Shown here piece after piece: positions 30,514-38,281 of a stretch of 64,000 nucleotides of DNA. The stretch spans positions 84,257 to 148,256 of the forward strand of contig CADAQM010000005.1 of NCBI GenBank assembly GCA_902790135.1, read 5' to 3'. The notes under the pieces were generated by a model. The model made no database searches, was not told where the DNA came from, and worked only from the letters and a program-made list of their open reading frames with translations. The first letter of the stretch is position 1. Every line of letters starts with the position of its first letter. The position numbers and the translations under genes were made by a program. The DNA comes from an uncultured Coriobacteriaceae bacterium. Its GTDB lineage: Bacteria; Actinomycetota; Coriobacteriia; Coriobacteriales; Atopobiaceae.

Positions 30514-30818
30514 GCTCGCAGCAGCAAGATGCGCGCGAGGCTGCGCGTGCAGACCTCATCGATGCGATAGAGCAGCTGGGCTATCCCGGGGAGTTCGGCG
30601 AGGTGATCGCCAGCCAGCTCGGCGGCGAGTGGTCGCTGCGCCACATGACCTCATACCTGCGTGGAGCAAACCCCCACTCGCCCGAGGAGATCGCTGACGA
30701 GATGCTCGCCATCCTGCAGATGCGCGAGCGCTATGTCGAGCAGAAGATCAGCGAGCATGCAAACGCCAGTATCACGGCCTTCTACAACCGCGAGAGGGAA
30801 GAGGATGACGAGTTGTAG
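30510..30818 (+). CDS. Conserved hypothetical protein, helical
   Basis: 102 residues, all helical: ARADLIDAIEQLGYPGEFGEVIASQLGGEWSLRHMTSYLRGANPHSPEEIADEMLAILQMRERYVEQKI. The start overlaps the methyltransferase stop by four bases, so the pair is translationally coupled. It is not a known domain to me; GC content and codon bias are like its neighbours, which supports it as a real gene. Confidence 0.7.
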   Translation: MSSQQQDAREAARADLIDAIEQLGYPGEFGEVIASQLGGEWSLRHMTSYLRGANPHSPEEIADEMLAILQMRERYVEQKISEHANASITAFYNREREEDDEL

Positions 30819-30826
30819 CCGGCGGT

Positions 30827-32914
30827 CTAGAGGCCTTCGCGCAGCGTGTCGAGCAGCGGTCCGCCCTCACCGCGACGCCAGTACATCCAGCCGTTGAGGC
30901 CCGTCACGAGTGCGCCTTGCATGGCGAGGAAGCGCTCGTACGCCTCGGTCGGGTCGTCGAACATCTCGCCGTTGGTAAGCATGATCTTGCCGCGCGAGGT
31001 GACGGTGGCCTTGCCCGGATAGAGCGGATTCGCGCTGGCCAGCACGTCGTCCATCTCCACGAGACCAGCCTCGAAGAGGTCGGAGAAGCTGGCCTGCTCC
31101 CCTGCCGCTGCGCGACGGGACGGACGATAGGCCCGGCAGGCCTCCTCGGGCAGGTCAGGGATGGTCCAGAGGCCGAGCGCCTCGTCCACCAGCGTCTGCG
31201 TGCGCTCACGGATCTGCTCTGGGCCCCAGGTATCGGCCTCGACAATGGCCTGTGAGATGGCCAGACGGGCATCGCCCTCGGCTCCGAGCACGCGCTCGCG
31301 CTTGTCGGCAAAGCTTGCGTCCTGCAGGTCGAAGAGCGCGGTCGTCAGGGTGAGGTTACCCAGGCTGTTGACCGTCTCCTCGAAGGCGCGCTCGGCATCC
31401 GCGCCAAGCGCCTCGGCCCAGCCCTCGTCGCTCACGGCATGGACGGGCATCACATGCTCGACCGTCCAGCTGCCCTTGCGCGGCAGGCAGCAGCCTCCCA
31501 TGCCGCCCTCGAGACGCGCCAGCAGGTAGAACACGCGCGAGAACCCGAAGCAGTCGCGCGTGGCGAGCGCACGGGCAAACTCCGCGTCGGTCGGGAAGCG
31601 CCTCGGGGTGCCCGCCTCGTTGAGCAGCATCGCCTGCAGCGCCTCGGCCACGTTGCCTCCCTCGTTGCGCACGGCATCGAGACGGGCAATCAACGAGGCG
31701 GTAAAGGGCGCGAGCACGCTGGTCTCGCAGTCGCAGACCGCTCTGCGTAGGAGGTAGCTCTCGATGGTCGCCACCATGTCCAAGAACTCCTCGCGCGACA
31801 GCGCCTTGTGGTCGTAGCTGTCAAACAGGGCCAGTAGCAGCGGGTTTATCACCGGCATGTCGAGAAGCGACAGCCGATGCAGGACCTCGGCCACCTCGGC
31901 GTCGTCCACCTCGCCGGTGGTCACGCGCGCGTAGTAGCCCGCAAAGCGCTTGACCTTGAGCGAGAGGTTCTTCATGCGGTCGTTGCGGTGATAGCCATTG
32001 AACAGCACGTAGCGCTTGAAGGTCTGGTACACGTCCGCCTTGGCCATCGACTCTGGCGCGTAGGCGACGGTGAAGTAGCTGCGGATGAAGTCGTCGAAGG
32101 TCCCGCCGTAGGCATCGGCGCCCAGGATCTGCTCGATCGGACGCCAGTAGGTCTGGTACATGTCATACTGCTCGGCCACGGGATAGGCCATGAGGACGAA
32201 GTTGCGGATGAGGTCGGCCGAGGAGAGGTCTTTGCCGGTGGAGTTCATCGACTCGAAGATGGCCTGCGGGTTGTCCTGGCCCTGCGAGAGCGCGATGGAG
32301 ACGACCTCCAGACGCTGCAGGCCTGCCCAGACGGACGCGACATCGCTGAGCGCTGCCACGCGACGCTCGAAGAAGGCGAGGTTCTCCATCAGACGCTCGG
32401 ATGTGGTCTCCACGGGAACCGAGGAATCCTCGAGATTGTCGATGAGCGAGCGCAGCGCGGGCTGGTCGGTCTTGGAAAGCGTGAGCTTGTAGTGGTCGTC
32501 CCCGGTGCGGAAGTGGTTGGTGAGATAGCCCGAGTCCACGATCTCCTCGCGGGTGAAGGGCAGGTCGGTCTGCTCCTTGTCGACGAGGCGCGCCAGGGCG
32601 ATCAGCAGAAGCGTGATGGTAGTGATGCGCTGCTGGCCATCAATGAGCAGAAGCGGCGTCACGCCCTGCTCGGACATGCTTCCGTCCTGGATGGTCACAA
32701 TCGAGCCCGTGAAGTGGAAGTTCTCCCGCTGCCGGCCGCAGGCCAGGATGTCATCCCACAGTTGGAGGCACTGCTGCTCGCCCCACGAGTAGGGACGCTG
32801 ATAGACCGGCACGACGAAGCGCGTGTTCATTTCGGCGATCAGGCCAAGGATGCTGCGAGAGTTTGCGTCCACGAGGACCCCCATCGAACGTGATTGCGAT
32901 ACGTGCGAAGGCAC
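30827..32914 (-). CDS. Single-chain DUF262 + DUF1524 protein (GmrSD-like)
   Basis: 695 residues. The N-terminal DUF262 (ParB/Srx-like) domain shows VPVYQRPYSWGEQQCLQLWD and LLLIDGQQRITTITLLLIAL, as in GmrS. The C-terminal DUF1524 HNH-like part shows WTVEHVMPVHA, then NSLGNLTLTTALFD and FADKRERVL, the HxxP...N...GN pattern of the GmrD nuclease. GmrSD is a type IV restriction enzyme against glucosylated or modified phage DNA; DUF262/DUF1524 proteins of other kinds also exist. The start may be the GTG at 32914 or the ATG at 32884; neither has a good SD. It converges with the methyltransferase pair. Confidence 0.85.
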   Translation of the reverse strand: MPSHVSQSRSMGVLVDANSRSILGLIAEMNTRFVVPVYQRPYSWGEQQCLQLWDDILACGRQRENFHFTGSIVTIQDGSMSEQGVTPLLLIDGQQRITTITLLLIALARLVDKEQTDLPFTREEIVDSGYLTNHFRTGDDHYKLTLSKTDQPALRSLIDNLEDSSVPVETTSERLMENLAFFERRVAALSDVASVWAGLQRLEVVSIALSQGQDNPQAIFESMNSTGKDLSSADLIRNFVLMAYPVAEQYDMYQTYWRPIEQILGADAYGGTFDDFIRSYFTVAYAPESMAKADVYQTFKRYVLFNGYHRNDRMKNLSLKVKRFAGYYARVTTGEVDDAEVAEVLHRLSLLDMPVINPLLLALFDSYDHKALSREEFLDMVATIESYLLRRAVCDCETSVLAPFTASLIARLDAVRNEGGNVAEALQAMLLNEAGTPRRFPTDAEFARALATRDCFGFSRVFYLLARLEGGMGGCCLPRKGSWTVEHVMPVHAVSDEGWAEALGADAERAFEETVNSLGNLTLTTALFDLQDASFADKRERVLGAEGDARLAISQAIVEADTWGPEQIRERTQTLVDEALGLWTIPDLPEEACRAYRPSRRAAAGEQASFSDLFEAGLVEMDDVLASANPLYPGKATVTSRGKIMLTNGEMFDDPTEAYERFLAMQGALVTGLNGWMYWRRGEGGPLLDTLREGL

Positions 32915-33128
32915 GTCCCCATCATAAAGGACAACTCACGATAAGTTAGCCAAGGCTCCACCAGCAGCCCGATGCACTTTGTCGGTGGTTTGTGGGTGGG
33001 GCAGCAATTCGATGCGGTCGTCTTGCGCATCAGAGTCACAAGTGGGTCGCGCCACCCCTGGTCAAGAAACCGAGATGACGCGACCCATAAACTACCCTTC
33101 GTAAGCGGAGAGAAGCTGCGAAGAGGTG

Positions 33129-34040
33129 CTACACGTCCATGGAGAGGTAGCGCTCGCCCGTGTCGGGCAGGATGGCGACGATGGTCTTGCCGTCAAAGTC
33201 ACCCGTCTCGACCAGGGCGATGGCACCGGCGACCGCGGCACCAGACGAGATGCCCACAAACACGCCCAGCTCCTTGGCAAGGCGCTGCTTGATGGCGATG
33301 GCGACATCTGATGCCACCGGCTGAACGCGGTCGACCACCTTGGCGTCATAGGTGTCGGGCACGAAGCCCGCACCAATGCCTTGGATGCGGTGCGCACCTG
33401 CGCTGCCACCGGAGAGGACCGGGGACTCGGCAGGCTCGACGGCCACCACGGTCACGTCAGCTTTCTGTTCCTTGAGGTACTTGCCTGTTCCGGACACGGT
33501 TCCGCCCGTACCCACGCCAGCAACCAGCGCGTCGACAGCGCCTTCGGTCGCCTCGAAGATCTCGGGACCGGTGGTATCGTAGTGCGCCTTGGGGTTGGCG
33601 GGATTGACAAACTGACCAGCCACGATGGCGCCAGGCGTCTCGGCGAGAATCGCATCCGCGCGGGCGACGGCGCCCTTCATTCCCTCGGAACCAGGGGTCA
33701 GCACGATCTCGGCACCATAGGCGGCAGCGAGCTTGCGACGCTCGATCGACATGGTCTCTGGCATGACCAAAATCATGCGGTACCCGCGCTCGGCGGCGAT
33801 CATGGCCAGTCCAACGCCAGTGTTGCCGCTGGTGGGCTCGATGATGGTCCCGCCAGGTTTGAGGGTTCCGTCGGCTTCCGCGGCATCGACCATCGCGCGA
33901 GCGATGCGATCCTTCACCGATCCGCCAGGGTTTGCGGCCTCGCGCTTTCCCAGCAGTGTGGCGCGGCCATCCACCAGGGCGGACAGGTCGACGAGCGGGG
34001 TGGAGCCGATGAGGTTCTCGATCTTGGTTGCAAAAGACAT
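33129..34040 (-). CDS. cysK: Cysteine synthase A
   Basis: 303 residues, standard OASS length. It makes cysteine from O-acetylserine and sulfide with PLP. The PLP lysine is K43 in NPGGSVKDRIA; the phosphate-binding TSGNTG and the GVGTGGTVSGTGKY loop are present, with the C-terminal DTGERYLSMDV. A strong AGGAGG lies upstream. Its 285-bp upstream region holds a candidate operator (34233-34257) and a strong hairpin (34070-34092). It is probably monocistronic. Confidence 0.96.
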   Translation of the reverse strand: MSFATKIENLIGSTPLVDLSALVDGRATLLGKREAANPGGSVKDRIARAMVDAAEADGTLKPGGTIIEPTSGNTGVGLAMIAAERGYRMILVMPETMSIERRKLAAAYGAEIVLTPGSEGMKGAVARADAILAETPGAIVAGQFVNPANPKAHYDTTGPEIFEATEGAVDALVAGVGTGGTVSGTGKYLKEQKADVTVVAVEPAESPVLSGGSAGAHRIQGIGAGFVPDTYDAKVVDRVQPVASDVAIAIKQRLAKELGVFVGISSGAAVAGAIALVETGDFDGKTIVAILPDTGERYLSMDV

Positions 34041-34069
34041 GGATGCCTCCTAAGGGGTAGCGTGGCACA

Positions 34070-34092
34070 CCCGTGGGCACCTTGCCCACGGG
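34070..34092 (-). other. Perfect 10-bp hairpin in the cysK leader
   Basis: CCCGTGGGCA and TGCCCACGGG form a perfect stem with a 3-base loop, ending 30 bases before the cysK start and ~20 before its SD. No U-run follows on the cysK strand, so it is not a plain terminator. It may be an mRNA-stabilising structure or part of an attenuator. Confidence 0.5.
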
Positions 34093-34232
34093 GTTGGGAC
34101 TGTGTGAGGAGAGAAGCGGCTTTACGCCCGAGCCTTGGCCCGCCTAACGTGTGCGGCGGTGGGCCATAGCAGACCCGGGCACGGCACATGTGCAACAACA
34201 GCGGAATATGTTCGCCAAAGACTTCATGGGCA

Positions 34233-34257
34233 ATATCCTACTGAAGTACTAGGGTAT
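34233..34257 (-). promoter_or_regulatory. Candidate Rrf2-type operator upstream of cysK
   Basis: A 25-bp interrupted dyad of form ATA-N-CCTA-N9-TAGG-N-TAT, about 200 bp upstream of the cysK ATG and likely around its promoter. Rrf2-family regulators (CymR, IscR) bind similar ATA/CCTA..TAGG/TAT dyads and control cysteine or iron-sulfur genes. The match is by eye; no regulator gene is in the window. Confidence 0.45.
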
Positions 34258-34324
34258 GTCAACCCACGTCATGTTACGTCTTGGAGAACGACGGCGCCGA
34301 GGCATATCGCACGGCAGGATGGCC

Positions 34325-35071
34325 TTAGCCCTCGGGCTCCTGGGCCATGAGGCGGTCGCACATCACCTTGTTTGCCGCAAGCTCGGCGGCATCGTCCAGC
34401 GGCTCAAGTTCTGCCGCGCCATAGCGGCGCTCCAAGGCGCGGGCAATGAGGTAGTCAGCAACGCCTGGGTTCTTGGGCAACAGCGGCCCGTGCACATAGG
34501 TGCCCACCACGTTCTTGTAGAGGCAGCCTTCCTCACCGGTCTTGCCATCGTTTCCAAAGCCATGGAGCACCTTGCCCATCGGCTCGACACCCACACCAAG
34601 ATGCGTGCGCCCGCCGTGATTCTCAAAGCCCACGATGGGCTGCGGCGAGATGCGGCTCTCGACGGCAATGTTGCCGATGAGGCGCGGCGTCCCGCGGTCG
34701 GTGTAAAGGTCGACGAGCGAGAGGCCGCGCACCTCCTCGTCACCCATGAGATAGCTGTGCCCAAGCAGCTGATACCCGCCGCAGACCGCCCCGACCACAC
34801 CCCCATCCTCGACAAAGGCCGCAAGCTCGCCGCGCACCTCGAGCAGATAGTCGCAGACGATCCGCTGCTCGCGGTCCGACCCGCCACCGACAAAGGCGAT
34901 GTCCGCATCGACAAACGATGGATGGTCGCTGGTGTGCACCTCCTCCACCTCGCAGGTGATGCCACGCCACTCCATGCGCCGCCTGAGCACCAGGATGTTG
35001 CCCGAGTCACCGTAGAGGTTGAGCAGCTCGGGATAGAGATGCACCAGACGCAGGACCCTTCCGCTACCCAT
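34325..35071 (-). CDS. gatD: Lipid II isoglutaminyl synthase, glutaminase subunit
   Basis: 248 residues from the ATG at 35071. The type 1 glutamine amidotransferase core shows VGGGSDREQRIV, GAVCGGYQLLGHSY with the nucleophilic Cys, and VGTYVHGPLLPKNPGVAD with the catalytic His, all in the CobB/CobQ-like GatD form. With MurT it amidates the D-glutamate of lipid II in Gram-positive bacteria. It overlaps the murT stop by eight bases, indicating translational coupling. It is not a cobalamin enzyme despite the fold. Confidence 0.95.
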   Translation of the reverse strand: MGSGRVLRLVHLYPELLNLYGDSGNILVLRRRMEWRGITCEVEEVHTSDHPSFVDADIAFVGGGSDREQRIVCDYLLEVRGELAAFVEDGGVVGAVCGGYQLLGHSYLMGDEEVRGLSLVDLYTDRGTPRLIGNIAVESRISPQPIVGFENHGGRTHLGVGVEPMGKVLHGFGNDGKTGEEGCLYKNVVGTYVHGPLLPKNPGVADYLIARALERRYGAAELEPLDDAAELAANKVMCDRLMAQEPEG

Positions 35072-36416
35072 GATGCTCCCCCAAGCTCTCAAGCTCATCC
35101 TTTGCCGACCAAAGCGCAGAGTAGTTTGTGAGCACGTAGAGCGGGCACTCGGCAGGAAGGTCGCCCACCTGGCACAGGGCCTCGCCCACGCTGTCGGCGA
35201 TCCTCGCTTCAATGCCCGCATACTTAAGGCGGACCTGCACGTCATTGGCCCTGTGCCCGCCCGCGATCACGCGACACATGCCCTCCCCACCGGTCAGGCG
35301 CTCGAAGTCCACGTCCCAGATCCACGAGATGTCCCGGCCGTCGTTGTAGTTGTCATTGACGACAAGAAAGGCTGCCTTGGGACGATCGTCCGCCAGGAGA
35401 AGCGAGAGGTTCTGATTGAAGCCCGTGGGGTTCTTTGCCAGGTTGAGCACCACCTCGCGTCTGTCGACGTCAAAGCGCTGCAAGCGGCCGTTGGCGGGAT
35501 GGTAGCCGTCAAGCGCCTGCTGGAAATGTGCGGCATCCACGCCAGCAAGCGACGCAGCTGCAGCGGCGGCAAGAAGGTTGTACGCCATGTAGACGCCGCC
35601 GAAGTCCGCATGGATGCGCCTTGTCCCCTCACCTGGGCGGCTGAAGTCAAACGACACGCCCTCACGGTCCACCGCGACCGCCGTGGCGACAAAGTCGAGT
35701 TCGGGGTGAGCAAAGCCGCAGTTGGGACAGGAGAACTTGCCGAGCTGCGCATATGAGCGGTACTCGTAACGCAACTCGGTGCCACACGCCTGGCAGAAGC
35801 GCGCCTCGGGCACGCGGTCCGGGGCAAGCCCCAGGTCCTCCCCCATGCCAAAGGTCAGCACCCTGATGCCCGCCTGCGCCGCGCGCACCGCCACACCCAT
35901 GGAGAGCGGGTCGTCACCGCAGGTCACCAGCGTCGTCGAGGGAGAGGCGGCCAGCGCGGCCACGATGGTGTCCTGCACGTGGTCGATCTCGCCTGCGCGG
36001 TCGAGCTGGTCACGAAAGAGGTTGAGCAGCACAAGGTAGGTGGGACGCAGCTGCGGCAGGATGTGAATGGTGGAGAGCTCGTCAGCCTCGAGCACCGCCC
36101 AGTCGGCGGCCCCGCTCAACAGAAGCGCCGAAGCCACACCAGCAACCATGTTGGCACCAGCCCGGTTGCAGAGCACGCGCATTCCGGAAGCCTCGAGCGA
36201 GGCCGCAATCACATTGTTGGTTGTGGTCTTGCCATTGGTGCCGCAGACGACTATCGATCCCTTGCCTGTCCTCTCCCGCAGATGGGCAATCAGCTGCGGG
36301 TCAAGGGCTAGCGCTATACGACCTGGGAGCTGAGAGGCGTTGCGATGCAACACCTTCGTCAGCCCCCAGTGTACGAGCCGCCCCAGACCAGTGGCAGCGG
36401 CGCTTATGAGCCTCAT
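35064..36416 (-). CDS. murT: Lipid II isoglutaminyl synthase, MurT subunit
   Basis: 450 residues. A Mur-ligase ATPase core shows VVCGTNGKTTTNNVIA, then the MurT-specific zinc ribbon FCQACGTELRY ... FSCPNCGFAHPELDF, and a C-terminal DUF1727 part with NLAKNPTGFNQNL and NDNYNDGRDISWIWDVDFE. It activates and amidates D-isoglutamate in lipid II, with ammonia from GatD. It follows the Gls24-like gene by three bases, so it is likely in that operon. Confidence 0.96.
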   Translation of the reverse strand: MRLISAAATGLGRLVHWGLTKVLHRNASQLPGRIALALDPQLIAHLRERTGKGSIVVCGTNGKTTTNNVIAASLEASGMRVLCNRAGANMVAGVASALLLSGAADWAVLEADELSTIHILPQLRPTYLVLLNLFRDQLDRAGEIDHVQDTIVAALAASPSTTLVTCGDDPLSMGVAVRAAQAGIRVLTFGMGEDLGLAPDRVPEARFCQACGTELRYEYRSYAQLGKFSCPNCGFAHPELDFVATAVAVDREGVSFDFSRPGEGTRRIHADFGGVYMAYNLLAAAAAASLAGVDAAHFQQALDGYHPANGRLQRFDVDRREVVLNLAKNPTGFNQNLSLLLADDRPKAAFLVVNDNYNDGRDISWIWDVDFERLTGGEGMCRVIAGGHRANDVQVRLKYAGIEARIADSVGEALCQVGDLPAECPLYVLTNYSALWSAKDELESLGEHHG

Positions 36417-36419
36417 AGG

Positions 36420-37007
36420 CTAGCCGGCAACCTCGACGGTGACATCGCCCTCGGTCTCAACCTCAGCCTCCTTGACCTCGGCCTCCTCGACCTCTGCCTC
36501 GGGAAGGTTCTCGGACTCCTCGGCAACCGGCAGCTTGGGCTGGCGCGCCTCGATCTCCTCGGGGGTCAGGACGTCCTCGATGCGCAGGTTGACGCCAGCG
36601 ATCTCCAGGCCGGTCATGCCGGTGACGGCATCCACCACGGCGTGCTTAACGTCCTCGAAGACCTGCGGCGCATAGGAGCCGTAGGCGATGAAGACGGAGA
36701 TGTTGACACGCACGGAGCTGTCGGGGGTGACCTCGACGGTCACACCGCGGCGGGCGTCACGCACACCAAAGGCATCCTGCACGAGGTTGAGGAAGCCGCC
36801 CTTCATGCCCACGACACCCGGCACGTCACGCATGGCCAGCGCAACGATCTTCTCGATGACGCCATTGGAGAAGGTGAGGGAGTCCTCGGACTCGAAATCC
36901 TCATCCTCAAGGTCGAGGCCCTCGGTGACGACCTCGTCCTCGACGGAAACCTGCAGCGGCTCCTCGGTGGTCTGCTCGTCAAGCTTGGTCTCGTCAATAC
37001 TGCTCAT
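36420..37007 (-). CDS. Asp23/Gls24 family envelope stress protein
   Basis: 195 residues. The core at ~45-150 has the family pattern: FSNGVIEKIVALAMRDVPGVVGM, VTVEVTPDSSVRVNISVFIAYG, VFEDVKHAVVDAVTGMTGLEIAGVNLRIEDVL. Both ends are acidic and low-complexity (C-terminal EVEEAEVKEAEVETEGDV). Asp23 proteins attach to the membrane through AmaP and help envelope homeostasis. Here amaP and a DUF2273 gene lie directly upstream. Confidence 0.93.
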   Translation of the reverse strand: MSSIDETKLDEQTTEEPLQVSVEDEVVTEGLDLEDEDFESEDSLTFSNGVIEKIVALAMRDVPGVVGMKGGFLNLVQDAFGVRDARRGVTVEVTPDSSVRVNISVFIAYGSYAPQVFEDVKHAVVDAVTGMTGLEIAGVNLRIEDVLTPEEIEARQPKLPVAEESENLPEAEVEEAEVKEAEVETEGDVTVEVAG

Positions 37008-37049
37008 GTGTGCTCCCTTCGTTGACTAACGTGCGTTAGTAAATACAAC

Positions 37050-37469
37050 CTAGTTGGTACCGCGAAACTCTGCGATCACGCGCCGAATGAAGTCGATGAT
37101 CTTGGGCGTGCCATCAAGATACTGGCCGATGGCGACACCGATCGTCACCATGACCACCACAAAGAGGGTGCGCCAGAAGCCGGCCACAAACATCAGCACG
37201 GCCACGATGAGCCCCATGAGACCGCCGAGCAGCGCGTTCTCGTGATTTGGCGCAAACTTGGTCAGATACGCGGCAAGACCCTGCACGGGCTGCTTCTTCT
37301 TGCTTGACGTGGAGTCTGGGGCGCCCTTGGACGCAGCGGGCTTCTTACCCTGAGCCACGCTCGGCTGCTCGCCCGCACGCGGCTGCCCATGGTCGACCAT
37401 CGGCTCGACCTCAGGCTGCACCATCTCGTCCTCGCTCGGCTCTGCGATCGTAAGCTTGACCTTGGCCAT
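37050..37469 (-). CDS. DUF2273 small membrane protein
   Basis: 139 residues. A charged, low-complexity N-terminal half (acidic, then a Lys/Ser/Gln stretch around SSKKKQPVQG) is followed by two membrane helices (NALLGGLMGLIVAVLMFVAG and TLFVVVMVTIGVAIGQYLDG) and the IIDFIRRV end typical of DUF2273. Such proteins are encoded with Asp23 and AmaP and probably help anchor the complex. The extended N-terminus is longer than in usual DUF2273 proteins, which are about 60-80 residues. Confidence 0.85.
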   Translation of the reverse strand: MAKVKLTIAEPSEDEMVQPEVEPMVDHGQPRAGEQPSVAQGKKPAASKGAPDSTSSKKKQPVQGLAAYLTKFAPNHENALLGGLMGLIVAVLMFVAGFWRTLFVVVMVTIGVAIGQYLDGTPKIIDFIRRVIAEFRGTN

Positions 37470-37472
37470 CGT

Positions 37473-38183
37473 CTACGCCACCTCCCCGTCAACGTCAGTC
37501 GGCTCGTCCTCATCCATCGCGCTCGTCGGCGCCGGTACGACGCTGCTCAGCGGCACAGTGATGTCAGCGGACTCCTCCGTCTCGGCGAGACGCGCCGCAT
37601 GCTCGTACACCGACTCGGGCACCTCGAGCGACTCGACGGTCTCCACCACCACGTCCTGGGCAGGCTCGGGCATCTCCGCCTCGACGAACTCGAGGTTCAC
37701 GTGCTCCACGCGGTCGCCGCAGACCGTGGCGAGTCCCGACGCGAGGTCGTCGTGCAGACGCTTGCCCTCGGTGGTCACATCCACCACGCGACGCGGCCTG
37801 ATGCGAGCGGCAACCTGGATCTTGCCGCCACGACCAAGGCCAACATGCACCTTCTCGGCAACGAACTTGTCCCCGTCCTCGATGACGTGGGTCGCCTGGG
37901 ACGAGATGGCCGTCTTGGTCACGGTAATCTGGTCGCCACCCTCGCTGCTGATAACCACTGTCTTGCGCTTGCGCGGTGCGAAGATGGACACGAGCAGCGT
38001 GACGACAAGGCCGAAGGCGGTGATGGCGAGCACGATCTGCGACGCGAGGTAGTAGTACGGGTTGGCCATGAGAGCGGCAGCTTCGCTCTGGTAGGGCCCT
38101 ACCCACGGAAGCGCAAGGGCACACAGGCACAGCACCCCAGCAAGTCCGAACACGAACAGGCAAAACCGCTTGATGCCACCCAT
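37473..38183 (-). CDS. amaP: Alkaline shock response membrane anchor protein AmaP
   Basis: 236 residues. Two N-terminal membrane helices (FCLFVFGLAGVLCLCALALPW and LASQIVLAITAFGLVVTLLV) and a conserved ending of the membrane part are followed by an Asp23-like soluble domain (TVTKTAISSQATHVIEDGDKF, HVGLGRGGKIQVAARIRP, LHDDLASGLATVCGDRVEHVNLEFVEAEM). It recruits Asp23/Gls24 to the membrane. The stop is three bases before the DUF2273 start. Confidence 0.9.
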   Translation of the reverse strand: MGGIKRFCLFVFGLAGVLCLCALALPWVGPYQSEAAALMANPYYYLASQIVLAITAFGLVVTLLVSIFAPRKRKTVVISSEGGDQITVTKTAISSQATHVIEDGDKFVAEKVHVGLGRGGKIQVAARIRPRRVVDVTTEGKRLHDDLASGLATVCGDRVEHVNLEFVEAEMPEPAQDVVVETVESLEVPESVYEHAARLAETEESADITVPLSSVVPAPTSAMDEDEPTDVDGEVA

Positions 38184-38281
38184 AGGCGCCTCCCCGACTC
38201 ATCGCCCCTGAGCGGGGCGAGCAACGTTTTCCAACAGGATAGCGTAAGAGAGTCGCCTGTGGGTTGCAAGAGGATATCGGC

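Noticed and set aside
34040-34140. T-box leader of cysK (CACGGGTGTGCCACGC resembles the T-box sequence)
   Set aside because: The UGGN bulge that must pair with the tRNA end is missing, and no stem I with a Cys codon in the right strand was found. Kept only as a hairpin.
34325-35071. CobB/CobQ-like glutamine amidotransferase of cobalamin synthesis
   Set aside because: It overlaps murT and has the GatD form; it belongs to peptidoglycan amidation.
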